From assembly GCF_020184175.1 (NCBI RefSeq), contig NC_065532.1:1922001-1986000 (forward strand): a stretch of 64,000 bases of DNA, read 5' to 3'. Numbering within the stretch: position 1 is the stretch's first letter; the number at the start of each line of letters is the position of its first letter. The position numbers and the translations under genes are program-made. The notes under the pieces are model-generated. The model did no database searches, was not told the DNA's origin, and saw nothing but the letters and a program-made list of their open reading frames with translations. This DNA comes from Aphis gossypii (lineage: Eukaryota > Arthropoda > Insecta > Hemiptera > Aphididae). This document shows positions 26,336 to 39,200 of this stretch, in pieces.

Positions 26336-26785
26336 TGGTGTTCTTAAAAAAAAAAAACAAGTTATAATTTAATAATAAGCTTTAAGCATTAAGCTATATA
26401 TAAGCTATCGCCTATCACCTATCTCTATCATAGAATTAATAAAAAATAATAAATAAAATTTTCTATAAATAGGTAAAACTTCAATGTAATTACAAATATA
26501 TATCAAACACCAATTATATGATTCAAAAAAACTTTTTACGTAAGTTTAAAACATAATAATTTATACATTATTATTTTTTTTTTTCAAATGAAGATCTAAT
26601 ATAGCTTAAATATTTTAAAACCTGTTTCTGTATTTCATTTACAATTTTTTAAAACTTTTTGGTGTGTCCTGAAAAATTGGTTTTAGCACATGGGAGGTCT
26701 TTTTATGTCAACTATAATATATTATGATAGATAAATGATGCGCGACAGTAAAACGGCCTTGAATTCGCATATGTATCTGCGCGGC

Positions 26786-26791
26786 TATAAA
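26786..26791 (+). promoter_or_regulatory. Possible TATA box upstream of the SLC22-like gene
   Basis: TATAAA in the context GCGCGGCTATAAATTG, inside a local GC-rich island (about 26740-27240) that stands out from the AT-rich surroundings. If used, transcription would start near 26815 and give a leader of about 450 bases to the proposed exon 1 donor at 27266. A downstream TATA-less start near 27100 is equally possible. Confidence 0.35.
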
Positions 26792-26815
26792 TTGATTGGA
26801 CCAAATTGAACGGAA

Positions 26816-27265
26816 TTATCCGCGAGTGAGTGTCGTCTGGTGGATGCATAATAATATATGTGTAAAGCTTCTGTGAGATACGGCACGTATTAACACTAAT
26901 GGATAGGTAACAATAATATAATAATATAAAATCGCGGCCGACGAAAGTGCCGACGGCGATATATGACAATAAATAATAATCGCGTTCCTGCTCCCACCCA
27001 CTTGACGCACACTTGGGCACACAGTTAAGATGTTTTGAAAACAAATTGCCCAGCTAGGTCATCCGCACGTTACATTTGCACTCGCGTTCCTCTGCTCGGA
27101 TCACGTCAATTTCTCCGCGTTCGTGTGTTTATTGTGCTCGTGCCTTGGTTTGACGACGGACCGCCGCTACCAACGTCCGAGAGACCTCCGCCAGACATGT
27201 ACTGCTGAACTGATATAGCATTATTCGCGCATAACAAACTATTATTAAGATTCTACCAAGAACCA
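26816..27265 (+). other. Proposed first exon (5' leader plus first base of the start codon) of the SLC22-like gene
   Basis: The GC-rich island ends at AAGAACCA|GTGAGC, a good donor. Splicing to the acceptor before 36921 (CTTTTAG|TGACGG) joins A to TG and creates ATG ACG GAA in the context AACCATGA, with A at -3. A three-codon upstream frame (ATG TAC TGC TGA) lies at 27197-27208. The exon's 5' limit is inferred. Confidence 0.5.
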
Positions 27266-30200
27266 GTGAGCATGATTTTAAAATAATAATAATATTGATA
27301 TAAGTGTAATATTTTTTGTGTACTTTTTTATCTCATACAGGATCCTAGTTCACCAATCATGCTCACCTCCATTTTTCTTTTAATAATGAATTTAATCAAA
27401 TTCTGATTAATAACATTTTTAAATATATTTAAAAATTACTACTTAAAAAGGGCCTTATAGCGATATAAACTTCTATTTTTCAAATTAAAATCCCCAACAA
27501 TTTTAAATTTTAAATCGTCTATCGGATCATTTATTTTAAAAGTCGACGTAGGTACCTAATTTAAAAATCGAACAAAGTTTAAATAAATTTGAATAAAAAT
27601 TGTTTCTCAGCTATTAAGATATTAATTATATTATTAAATATGATATTTCTTAATTATATGGTTTACCATTTTATGTTGTATTGGATCTAGTGTTTATTAA
27701 TATTTATTATAACCATTTTTACAAGTTAAAAATTTATTATTAACATTTTAAAATTATCATAGGTACATTCTAGATTTTTAAAACCATTTTTTATTATCAT
27801 GGACCTATAACTATTCTCAATACACAAAGTTAAATAGTTACTAAATCGAGTTTTGATTTTAAATTAACATTAATTATAGAAATATTTCCCGAAATAAATG
27901 GAAATCATCACACAGATACTTAAATACACTCCTTAAGTAATACAAAAAATATCTAAATATAAAATATATTTGTAAAATAAATCTTTAATTTTATTTAAAA
28001 ATACAAAACTTCAAATTTTCAATAACTGCATTGAAGAAAAAATGGAGATGACCATGTTTAGTATATCATCCAGTATTATACATACATATATACGCATATA
28101 ACATGACAAATATTTATGTAGATATCGGTAGACATAAATGTAAAAGAGACAACAAATTTTGAACACATATTTCTAATCAACATAATGTATGATAATTATT
28201 ATAAACAAATTTAGTGGATATGCAGTAGTTATGAAAATTATTCTACTCACCAATCATTTCAAAAACTAAAGTTAGGTAATATAAATATTTTAATGAAATA
28301 TCTAAAACATAATAAAATTAATATTTTTATTAATATAGGTAGGTTTAATAATAATAATAGTATAATAAATTTATTGTAACCAAACATGTATACATAATAC
28401 ATAATAATATGATTTATGGTTGTTCTGAAACTAGCATAATATAACAAATAAATCGGTGATGGTCACTGATCATAATAATAGTGGTAAGTAACTTTAATTA
28501 TTATTCTTATAATATCATTTGAATTCAATAAAATAATGATATTTAAAAACCCAAATATAAAATTGATAATAAGGAAAGCTTTCAATCTTATTTTTACCAT
28601 TTTTGGGTTGAAAGTAAAATTTTAAACATTTTTTTGTTTTAAGTTTTAATTTTATAAATTGGAAATTTTTACTACTCAGAGATAAAAATTGAATATAATT
28701 TTAACTTTAATCATTTTTAGTAAGAATTTACAATTTATAAAATTAAAACTTAAAACAAGGAAATGTTTAAAATTTTACTTTCCACCTAAAAATGGTAAAA
28801 ATAAGATTGAAAGCTTTTTTTATTATCAATTTTATACTTTACTAATTTTTCACATTTTATTAAAAATTTAAAGAAATTATTGTCTAATAAGAACCTTTAG
28901 TTATTATATTAATATATTATAATTTATAAATTAAATCTATTACTTAAAACGCTACTTTAGAATGAATTGACTTAGCTCAACTTAACATAATAATAAATAA
29001 ATATACATGACCAAAAGTGTATATCAAAGCCCGAGTTGGTGCAAAAATACATTATTTTACATCAAACAAATTCTATCGATAACATACTATACCTCTTATT
29101 TCTCAGGTTTTTTGTCATACAAAAAGAGTTTCATTTTATACTGATAGTTTATATGATTATGAGTATATGTTTATAATTTATGTATAATGTTTAATATTAT
29201 ATAATTTTATAATCCTGTATTCATTATAAGTTAATAACACATAATATATTACCATCAAATAGAGCAAATAGGTACTGAAGTCTGAAATATAGGTTGGTAT
29301 TTTCTCGTGATTCTATATTGACTGGCTATGAAAATTATACTATATTATTTTACAACCATTGATTATTATTTACTGCTTATCGATAAATATTATCAGTGTA
29401 GGTAGTATTTATATATTAATATTATACATTATAATTTGTAGTATATTAGTATATATTTACATATACGTATATGTGGAATGTAGTATATACCTACGTATTT
29501 ATATGTTGTTTGCATCGACTCAAACGATTAAATCATTTAAATTTAATAAATCGAATATGATTTTTACACATGTATTACACATTTAATATTTAAATGAGTC
29601 GCGTGCCCGATCCATCACTGAACATTTTCCGGGCGTGTGAAGAGTCATTTTCGTTACCATCATTCGTTAACAACGCTTAAACACAATTTATATTAAATAT
29701 TGGAGGACAGCCATTAGCATTTACACAGTACCTAATGAGTAGTACCTCGTTAAATACAATATTGTAAATTGTACCTTAGACAATAATTCTAACACAGGTA
29801 TTATAATTTATATGCATAGATAGATTACAAGTTACAATATTTTATCATAGTATGCATTGCTTTTGTACAATGATACAATATTATAGGGCCCTACTATATA
29901 AAGGTTCTATATATAGTCATATAGGTTCATTTTTTTTTAATTTTCTAAGATTATAAACAATAATATTTTATAGTAAAATAAATGTGTGGTTTATATATGT
30001 TGGTACTTAAATTTAATACTATAGACAATATTTAATATTTTAAAATTAACTATATTATGTATACGGAATAGATATGTCTAGTTATTCCCAGTAGAATATG
30101 AATTATGAACATTCTAACTATATTAGAACACCCAATGATAGTAGTCTTATCGTATAATTATTAATTTCCATAATTTGTCATCAGATACTTAATATATATA

Positions 30201-33200
30201 TTACATATTATTTTAAGTTATCCTATGCCTAATTAATAATTTAAATTCTTATTTCTAATTAAATTCAAAAAAAAAAATGTTTTAAAATTTTGTTTTAAAA
30301 ATACAAAAATGTGAAGCTGATAAGCGATAATACTAAATTATGGGTGTACCTAAAAATACTATAATAAGAGCTCGGAGTACGATCTCAATAAACCGATTAT
30401 TTATTATCGGAAATATACATTTATGTGAAAACCTATGCTTCGTTTTAGAATACATATTTGATATGTTCTTATATAATTTATTTATATTTTATACAGGTAT
30501 AACAACCTGAAAAAAGGTATTATATAAATGTATAAAATATATCGTTTAAAAATTATTGTGTACTTACAGCATTAACATTTTTTGTTTTGTTTTTTTTTAT
30601 TTTGCTATAGGATATTTGTAATCTAGTGCGATTTTAAAATTTAGTATTTATTTAAATACATTTGTTGAGTATCCCATACTAATGTTTTTATAGTTAATTA
30701 TATCATTTATTCATTTATATCATGACATTTTTATCGAAATATTAAGTGTTATAAAATTTGCATGTGTCTCGTTCAATAAAATCGTACACACATCTACGTG
30801 CATGTTGTGCGTATAGTATATCATTAAATGTCATTATTTAAAATAATATTTAGTGTCAATTGCTCAGTCGTGTAGTATAGACGGGTGATTGTTCGGGTTG
30901 CAAATGACCTATGGTATTATAATATTATTTTTATTATATTTACAAAGTAAAACAATGAAATTTTACGTTTTTATTTAGTTGTACTATAGCACTGATTAAT
31001 AAAATAAATATATTATATGAAAATATTATGCCCAAGGTCGGAAAAAATTAATAATGCTCTTATACATTGTATATGCGTATTACATTATAATACCTACAAT
31101 GTATGTTCCACAAACACTGATGAAAATTTCAATGTGATCCCGAGAAAATGTGCGAATATGTGTGTGTATACGTATACATAACAAGGTCTGTTGTAGGTAA
31201 CCTATGTATGACTCTATTATTTTAGTTGTACCTACGCGTCTTTTTGTTACATATATTATATATATACATACATAGTTACACGGTCTAAAATATATATACT
31301 TGTTCCAGTATATCCCTTAAATACACACACATTATATTTAATATTATACTAGGTATGAAAAATATTGTCCATATCATTATATATTATACTTGGACGAGAT
31401 CTTTTATGCGGTTTTTGTTTATTATATATGCGTATACACACACACAGCGAGCCAGTTTACATTATCTTCGTTTGTTGTTAAATATATGTACACATATAGA
31501 TAATATATTATTATCATCATTATATAGTTTTGTTACTTGTTTTTGTTGTTTTTTATATCGAACGTACTTCGCAAAACCTTGAAAAATCTTAAATTCGGCA
31601 AATTAATTCGACGTTTGAAAAGAAAACTGATAAAAATAATAATAAGGCTCTATTTATGCTCTATTTTTTTCTTATACTATCCGCGCAATATCTTGCGGTG
31701 AGCTCACTTACTTAGCGTACGTCAAATATAATATCTAACACATTGACGGACTGTAAAATCTGTGTAAACGTATAGAAGAGTTTTTTCGAGTTGCACGCTA
31801 TTAAAACGACCGATTTCAATGTATAATAGTATGTATAATTTTTACTTATTCGATGTATTAATGGTTGTAGATAAGGTATCTGATGAAATTTGTTTACTGT
31901 GCATAGAAATAATAATTTTTTCTAATTCCGTCTAAATATTATTTAAAAATTATTTTTGGTAGACTCACTTATAATCATTATGTTTAGGTATATTTAAATT
32001 TAAATTTAAATTATTTGTTTTTTATACCCGCGAAATATAATTATACTATAAACATTGATTATTATTTCGTTATTTGAGATACGATTGTATACAATTGGTT
32101 ATTCGTGTAAGTAAATAGTGTTAGGTATGTTATAATTTGATCAATTATCGTATTTCAATAGTTAGTAGTCGAAATTTCCTGTTAAAATTAATAAATATAA
32201 TAGCATACGCTTACAAAATTACGTTAGTATTTTTTTAATAAGTAAATAAGATTGAATATGAAAACATAACACATTTAGCTTTTAAATTATTTAAAAAAAA
32301 TGATAATTTTTCATATTTTCATTTAAAGTTCAATACGTTTTGTCATTATGTATCATACTTTTAAGTTATAGTATACATTTCTAGGTTTTTATGATTCGAT
32401 AAATCATTATTTGGAAAATATTTCTTTTATGATCACGATAATGTTATTGATGATGTAATTTTGAAATCGTAAATATAAGCAGATAATAATATGTAATATA
32501 ATATAATCATATAGGCCATATATATATATTTATATTTTCCTTACGTGATTTTGAACACATATACAATAATATATTGTATTCGTTTATTAAATTAATCTAA
32601 GAATTTCGTGTGCCGTTAAAAATATAAACCTGAGCGAGCAAGTTATGTACATGCGTAAACTATACCTATACATTTATATTTTATAATCCACAGTTCGAAT
32701 TCAACGCAGTTCACGTATTTTCTATTTGAATGATAGACGGGTATTCAATGTAAAGACCTTACGTAAGAAAATTCCATAGGAATAATACATATTATATTTA
32801 TTATAGGTGTATAATGTATATAATATGTATATGTACAATAGATATATGTATACTATAATATAAGACAAGGATGTGTTTGAATGCATTGTTTTATTGTAAA
32901 ATTCACTCTTACTTTCACGACACAATGAAATTCAACACTTGCAGCTATTGGTTAGATGTTATTGAGCCAACGTGATAAATGATAATTATTGAAATGTGAT
33001 TTTAAAAAATCAAAAATTAATAAATTACACTTCGCAATCATCTAGGTATTTAAAACTCGCGAACTTGTAAACTTGTTACTCCTGCAGTAGTCATATGTAA
33101 TACAGAACTGTGGGCGTAGGTTTGATTTAATTTAGTTGGTTTACTTTACTTTAATAACATTTAAAATATATAGATTAAGGTAATATCTAACTTTTATAAC

Positions 33201-36200
33201 GGTTAATTAGTTTTTTTATAAATATCTATTAATTAACTTATATTATTTATTTGTAAATCTCTATATTGTATACCTATGATTTACCTATTCTGTATAAGTA
33301 TTCACTATTCACTCGGTTCAATATTGAACATTTTATCAATGTGTACCTATATAAGTATACAAAAAAAGGAGGTGTATCAACCAATACAAGTTATAATAAA
33401 ATCGTAATCGAAATTATAAAAAACTTCATTATATACATTGCTAGATATATTAGTTTATCTGATTTTTTAATTATTATATTCTAATATAATAAGTGATATA
33501 AAATTTAAAATCTTGAAAATTCATATATAAAATAATGTTGAACTGTCGAATACTTGAAAGTTGAAGGTTCTAAAAACAACATGAATTGTGAATAAAATAA
33601 AATATTGTAACTTGTAATAATTCTTATAATAATATAAAATGTATTTAGGAAGTAAGTTTCAATATCTATATGAAAATATAATTAAAGGTACCTATAAATT
33701 ATTTTCAGAATAGTCAGAGACATTTTACTTGCGTATACAAATAATTGATACATGAAAACCTGAACTTTGTTTTTTATAGTTGATTTTTCGTTTTGAATGA
33801 TTTTACTACTGCAATTATAAAATAGTGTAATACAGTTACGCATTCTTTATTTAGGTTAGTTGTTGTAAATTGCGTGTTTGTGTTATATATGTGTGTAGAC
33901 GATATAGGTAGTGTATATTTTATTCAATATTTACACATTTTAATATTAATAATAACTACATGGCTACATAATATATGTCTATTAAATTTACATTAGTATC
34001 TATTTAGTTGATATTAAGTTGGATAGATAAAATACAAAATAAAACAACTTGGCTTTGGGCTTGGCTATATTTTTAATATTATTGTTACTATTGTTTTATA
34101 AACTAAATTTATTTTCGTTTATGTTTGTATAAATCGAAATGACTATAATGGGTATATATTTGACTCCTTTCACTATTACATTCGAGATTCGCATACGATG
34201 TCGCTTATTTAGTAATAAATAAATACATTTATTTGAATGAATTTTTTTTCTTAACTAGAAATGAAAAAAAAAGATGATGCAATTTAAAGACCATAGACAA
34301 AAAAATCACGTTTGACAACCTAATTTAAATTTAGGTAAGAAGGATAAAGTAATATCGTACAATAATTGCACAAGCTACTATATTTATACAAATATTTCTA
34401 ACTAGGTACTGTTTATAATAATAAGGGAAATAGAATGTAACTGATAGAGTTACAATTCAAGTAGATGTATGTAGAAGTAAATAGTAAGAAACTATATTTT
34501 ATTTTAGATAATATTTATTATTATTGTTATATATTATAATGAACAGTAGCAAGTTGACTTTATAAAAAAACATAATAAAACTTTTTCCAATATTTACATC
34601 TTACATAACGTAGTAATGACGTGGGAATTGATATAACTATATTATTGAGTATTGACAGGTAGAAAATCTTAATTTAATATCATAAAATATACCTATTTAT
34701 ATATGAAACGGTATATACGAAATATAGTCTTTTAATTAACCCTTTTAAGTGTAAATATGTCTTATTTAGACGTCTAAAATATAAAATTATAGTCAGCCCC
34801 ATAAAATAAACTATTTTGAATAAATAATTTCATTTATTGTGCGTGATTTAAGTGTTAAATATTGTCCTCTGATTTTACATTCAATCATATTGATACTATT
34901 TATCAAAGCTTCATAGGTCATTAACTTTATAAATCGAAACTGTTTTAAATTTAAAAATATTAACTATTTTAAAATATGATATGAGTATTATTTGATTCAT
35001 TAATTCAGAATTTTAAACAAAATTATCTAGTTGGCATTTTTGAAAAAAATCCAACGAAGTTTTTTAAGGTTGATGGTATACAGATTAGGTTAGATTATTA
35101 AATCATTTATAATTAATTCTTATTGGTTACGTTTTGGATACTTATACGTATATTTTTTTTTAGAAGTGTTATAAACAAAACTAATATAATATGGATATAC
35201 AAACAATTTTAACACTTCTAAAAAAAAAAAATACTTAAAAATATTCAAAAAGTAGCCAATAAGAATTAATTATAAATGATTTTATACATTTTTAAAAATA
35301 ATAAAAAAATGTATTATTTATTAAAATTTGTTTGGCTCTTATTCAGTTAATTTTGAATTTAGAACCATAGTTGATACATCAAAATTACTTTAAAAAATAA
35401 GCCTATCCAAATATTGTTTTCAAAATAGGTGTTGCTATTAAAAAAAATGTTTTAATGCGCATGCGTGGACCAAAATTTCAAAAATATTGAAATGTATCTA
35501 AAAATTTGTATTTATATATTATTACCAGCTTGTAAAAATAAAATAGATTTATTCCAAAATAATCCGGCTGAGAAATTGAGTGTTCCCTAAATTTGTGAAC
35601 ATAGTACTGTATATTATAAATTATAATATATAATACATAGGTGTACGTCAAAATTCAAATTTTACAGGTGAGACACAAAACTTATTTTGTGTAACTTATT
35701 ATGTTACCTTTTCGGAATAAAGGAAATAAAGATACATATACTGTTACTATAGGAACACCTAGATATGTTTCGTTTTCACACTAAAATAGTGTGTTAAGAT
35801 ACAATTCCTACCAAACATATTTCTGTAAAATCTGAAAATGTCAAAACATTAGACTTGTTCCTTAACAAATGGGGTACTAAGCCCTACAGAAAAACAGCCC
35901 CATAATTTGCAAACAACTATCCACGGCGCCGGAGTACGCTGGTGACAGCTAGTAAATTATAATATTGATCGTTATTACTTATTCGGTACATTGACACTAA
36001 CACTTTATTCAGAACCACGTCAAGGGTATTCCCTTAAGAAGACAACAATGATTGGAAACATTTAATTTTAATCATGTATATAAAATGTAATTAATTTATA
36101 CGCATTATTATGAATAATTTATTTTATACTTATATAATAATGAATAGTATATTGTTACGCTTATAACTTTTAAATTTATTTATAACATTGACCTAACCGT

Positions 36201-39200
36201 TTACAGAAAATTAGTATTAATGATTCTGCACACTATCTGTTTGTATCGTGACTATTTGAGACAAGGAATCGATAAAAGTATTAGATATTTCTTTAATCTA
36301 TAGTCAAATTATGCATTCAAGTGAAGTAAAATGACATTGAATGTCCTCCTTATGTCTTATATAGTATCAAGTTCATCTTTAAAATAATATTATTATTATA
36401 TTATACATGATTTTGATAATCTTCATGTTTTCCATTTAAATGTACAGTGATTATAGTAATATTATGTAGGTATATCATACAAGCACGTGTATACTGCATA
36501 TTGTATAAACATATATAGTATAAATTAATAAAATTATATTTGTATAGATGGACTAGTAGATAATTTAATATTGAAAATGATCAAATTTTATGATGAAATT
36601 GTGTTTGAAATTTGTGAAATAATTAAAGATTAATAAGGGAAAATATTTGATTAACACGAATATATAGGTAGATTAAATTTAATAATTATATTATAATAAA
36701 AGAGTATGTATTTTAAATAAAATAAAACAAAATATATGATTTGTTGTTCAGTTTAGTACCCAGTATAAATCAATAGTTGAAGGGATTAACAATAAGAAAT
36801 GTTAATAAGTGAGAAGGAAGTGATATGTTGTTGTTGTAAACGTTTATAATGTTTTTTAAATTGTTGATACATTTATTTCAATTATTACTAAATCAATTGA
36901 TACTTATTTTAAACTTTTAGTGACGGAAGATGCTAAAAAACCACAACCAAACGTCTGCTGTAGTGATAAAGAACGCGACTACGCCAAGCAGTCGTCGACC
37001 ATTGCCAAGTCAGATGGTGATCCGGTGCAAACGGCACTAGGTGACTTTGGTTGGTGGCAGTTTTGGATAACGTTTGCCCTATCACTGTTGAAGTTTCCGA
37101 TTGCGTGGCACCAGTTGGCAATTATATTTTTAGCTGCCAAATCTCCGTTTCGGTGCGATGTCGGTGACGAGTCAACAACACTGTTCAACGTAACTGATAG
37201 ATGCAATTCGTTTGACCCAGTCACGCACGACATGGTACCATGCCATCAGTTCATCTACGATAGATCCGTGTTTCAGGAGACCATAATCACCGAGGTATAG
37301 TGTGTTTTATGTACCAAAAATATCTAAATCCACAAAGTTAATATTATATTATATTAAATATAATAGGTAAAAAAAATTCTGGGACATGGGATGCAAAAGT
37401 GGCACATAACTTCCTAAGATATTAAAAAATAGTATTTAACTTATATATGCCTATAAGTAGTGCTAAACACATACGTTAATATAATGATGTATACATAATA
37501 TTATATAGGTCAAAGGATAATTCTGACCTAAGTATGAATTTTCTTCTTCAATAACGCAGTTATTCAAAATCTGATTTTTGAAATTTTTAACTTAACTTAA
37601 AGACAATACTTTAAAATTCTTGTAATGTAAAACTATAAGTTAACTTTTATTATAAAAGTAGGAAAAATATAGAACTTTTATTGACAAATGAATAATGATC
37701 TTAAAAATAATGGTCTAATATTTCTAATATTGAATAATTTTTCGAGTCTAATAAGTTACAACCAGAAGAGCATCGAGTTTACTTTAAATAGATTATAGAA
37801 ATATACGCTTTTCTATTTTGTTTATTTATTTTTGATTGCCATTGATTACATAATAACCATTTTATTTGCTGAAATTAATTGCGGCATTCTAATTATAAAC
37901 AAAAAAATTATTCGATTTCCTTATAGTCAAAACGTAGTTAATGTAAGAACCACTCTATTATAAGGGTTGAAAAACGAAACAATAAACAGTCCCTGACTCT
38001 CAAAAATATGAGTGCAACAATTAGTACTAATTGGTTCAGTAAATTTGTAAGATATGCCTGTAAATTTAAACTCTAGTGATTTAATAAAAGTCCTCCCTTA
38101 TAATATAGTTACGCCTATGCACGATATAGTGGTAAACACTAGATAGAAAACAAAAATTTAAAGGCTACCTAATTGATATTATTCTCAATTTTTATTACTG
38201 TATACTGATAGTATATAGTTATTTTACTGATTGATATACGGATTTTAAATGTCTTAATATCAGAAAGGAAATCGTCTGTGGGTGGAAATCATATAATATA
38301 TTTTATCATATATAGGTAATTGTCATTATCTACGCGTAGGTAAACATAAATGTAATAATACTGCTGTAGGTTGATTTATTTCAGTTATAATATTTCACAT
38401 ATTATACTTGCGTTGCTGCGAGCGAATTGGATTAATTTTTTTTTTGTTTTTTACAAAAATATACTACCATTTTGGTTTTCGTTATTGTTCTATAGTGGGA
38501 TTTAGTATGCGGCCGATTCCAACTGTCCAATATCGCACAATCGGTGTTCATGTTGGGCGTACTTATCGGCAACGTGTTGTTCGGTATGTTCTCTGACAAG
38601 TATGTATATTGTAAAAAATTATATTATATTTTCTTCTAGTAGGTTAAATAGTTTAAACATAAAAATAATATTATTTGCTGTTCTAAAACGTCAGAAATTA
38701 GCTTGCTAGATAAGCCTTGTATGGAGAGCTGAGGATAGGATAGGTCATAAGGTAACAATATAGAAGCCAGATAAAACAAAATAAAAGGGATGTTTAAGAC
38801 AACGAAAAAGCGAACAAGTCAGGGAATATTTTAAGTTCCTAGGAATCAAGGATGGAAAAGGCATAGCGATTGATATAGAGATGTGTGGCGAGACATAATG
38901 GTAGAGGCGATGGGTCTAAAATCTAAATAACCTCAAATGACCTAAAAATATATATTTATTAAATATAATAATGCCTATTAAATATCTGTACGAAAAAATT
39001 ATTGTAATAAAATGATTTAATTTTCTCAGATATGGTAGAAAAATACCAATGATGTTTGCTATTGTTTTATTACTTGTTGCTGGTGTCGGCACGTCATTAG
39101 CTCCTTGGTACGAGCTATTCCTACCACTTAGATTTGCGACCGCACTAGCCATTGGAGGTCTAATGATTAGTAGCTTCGTTTTAAGTGAGTAACAAGCTTA

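Larger units (their letters stand above)
27266..36920 (+). other. First intron (9.65 kb) of the SLC22-like gene
   Basis: This follows from the proposed exon 1. It is AT-rich and contains no supportable gene. It holds two long foldback hairpins (28557-28835, 35100-35282) and an inverted repeat fragment ending at 35953. Open frames at 28259, 28689, 29359, 31355, 32722 and 33266 are short, rich in Ile/Tyr/Phe, and treated as chance. Confidence 0.5.

Noticed and set aside
26712..27044. Minus-strand open frames of 110 and 68 codons over the GC-rich island
   Set aside because: They overlap the proposed promoter and leader, contain no domain and have no adjoining exons with matching phase.
29590..29650. 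Short GC-richer segment (GTCGCGTGCCCGATCC) considered as a tRNA or conserved element
   Set aside because: No cloverleaf arms or TTCGA loop pattern could be drawn.
31681..31740. GC-richer patch with CTTGCGGTGAGCTC that looks like a splice donor
   Set aside because: No acceptor or open frame upstream makes an exon that fits the flanking transporter phases.
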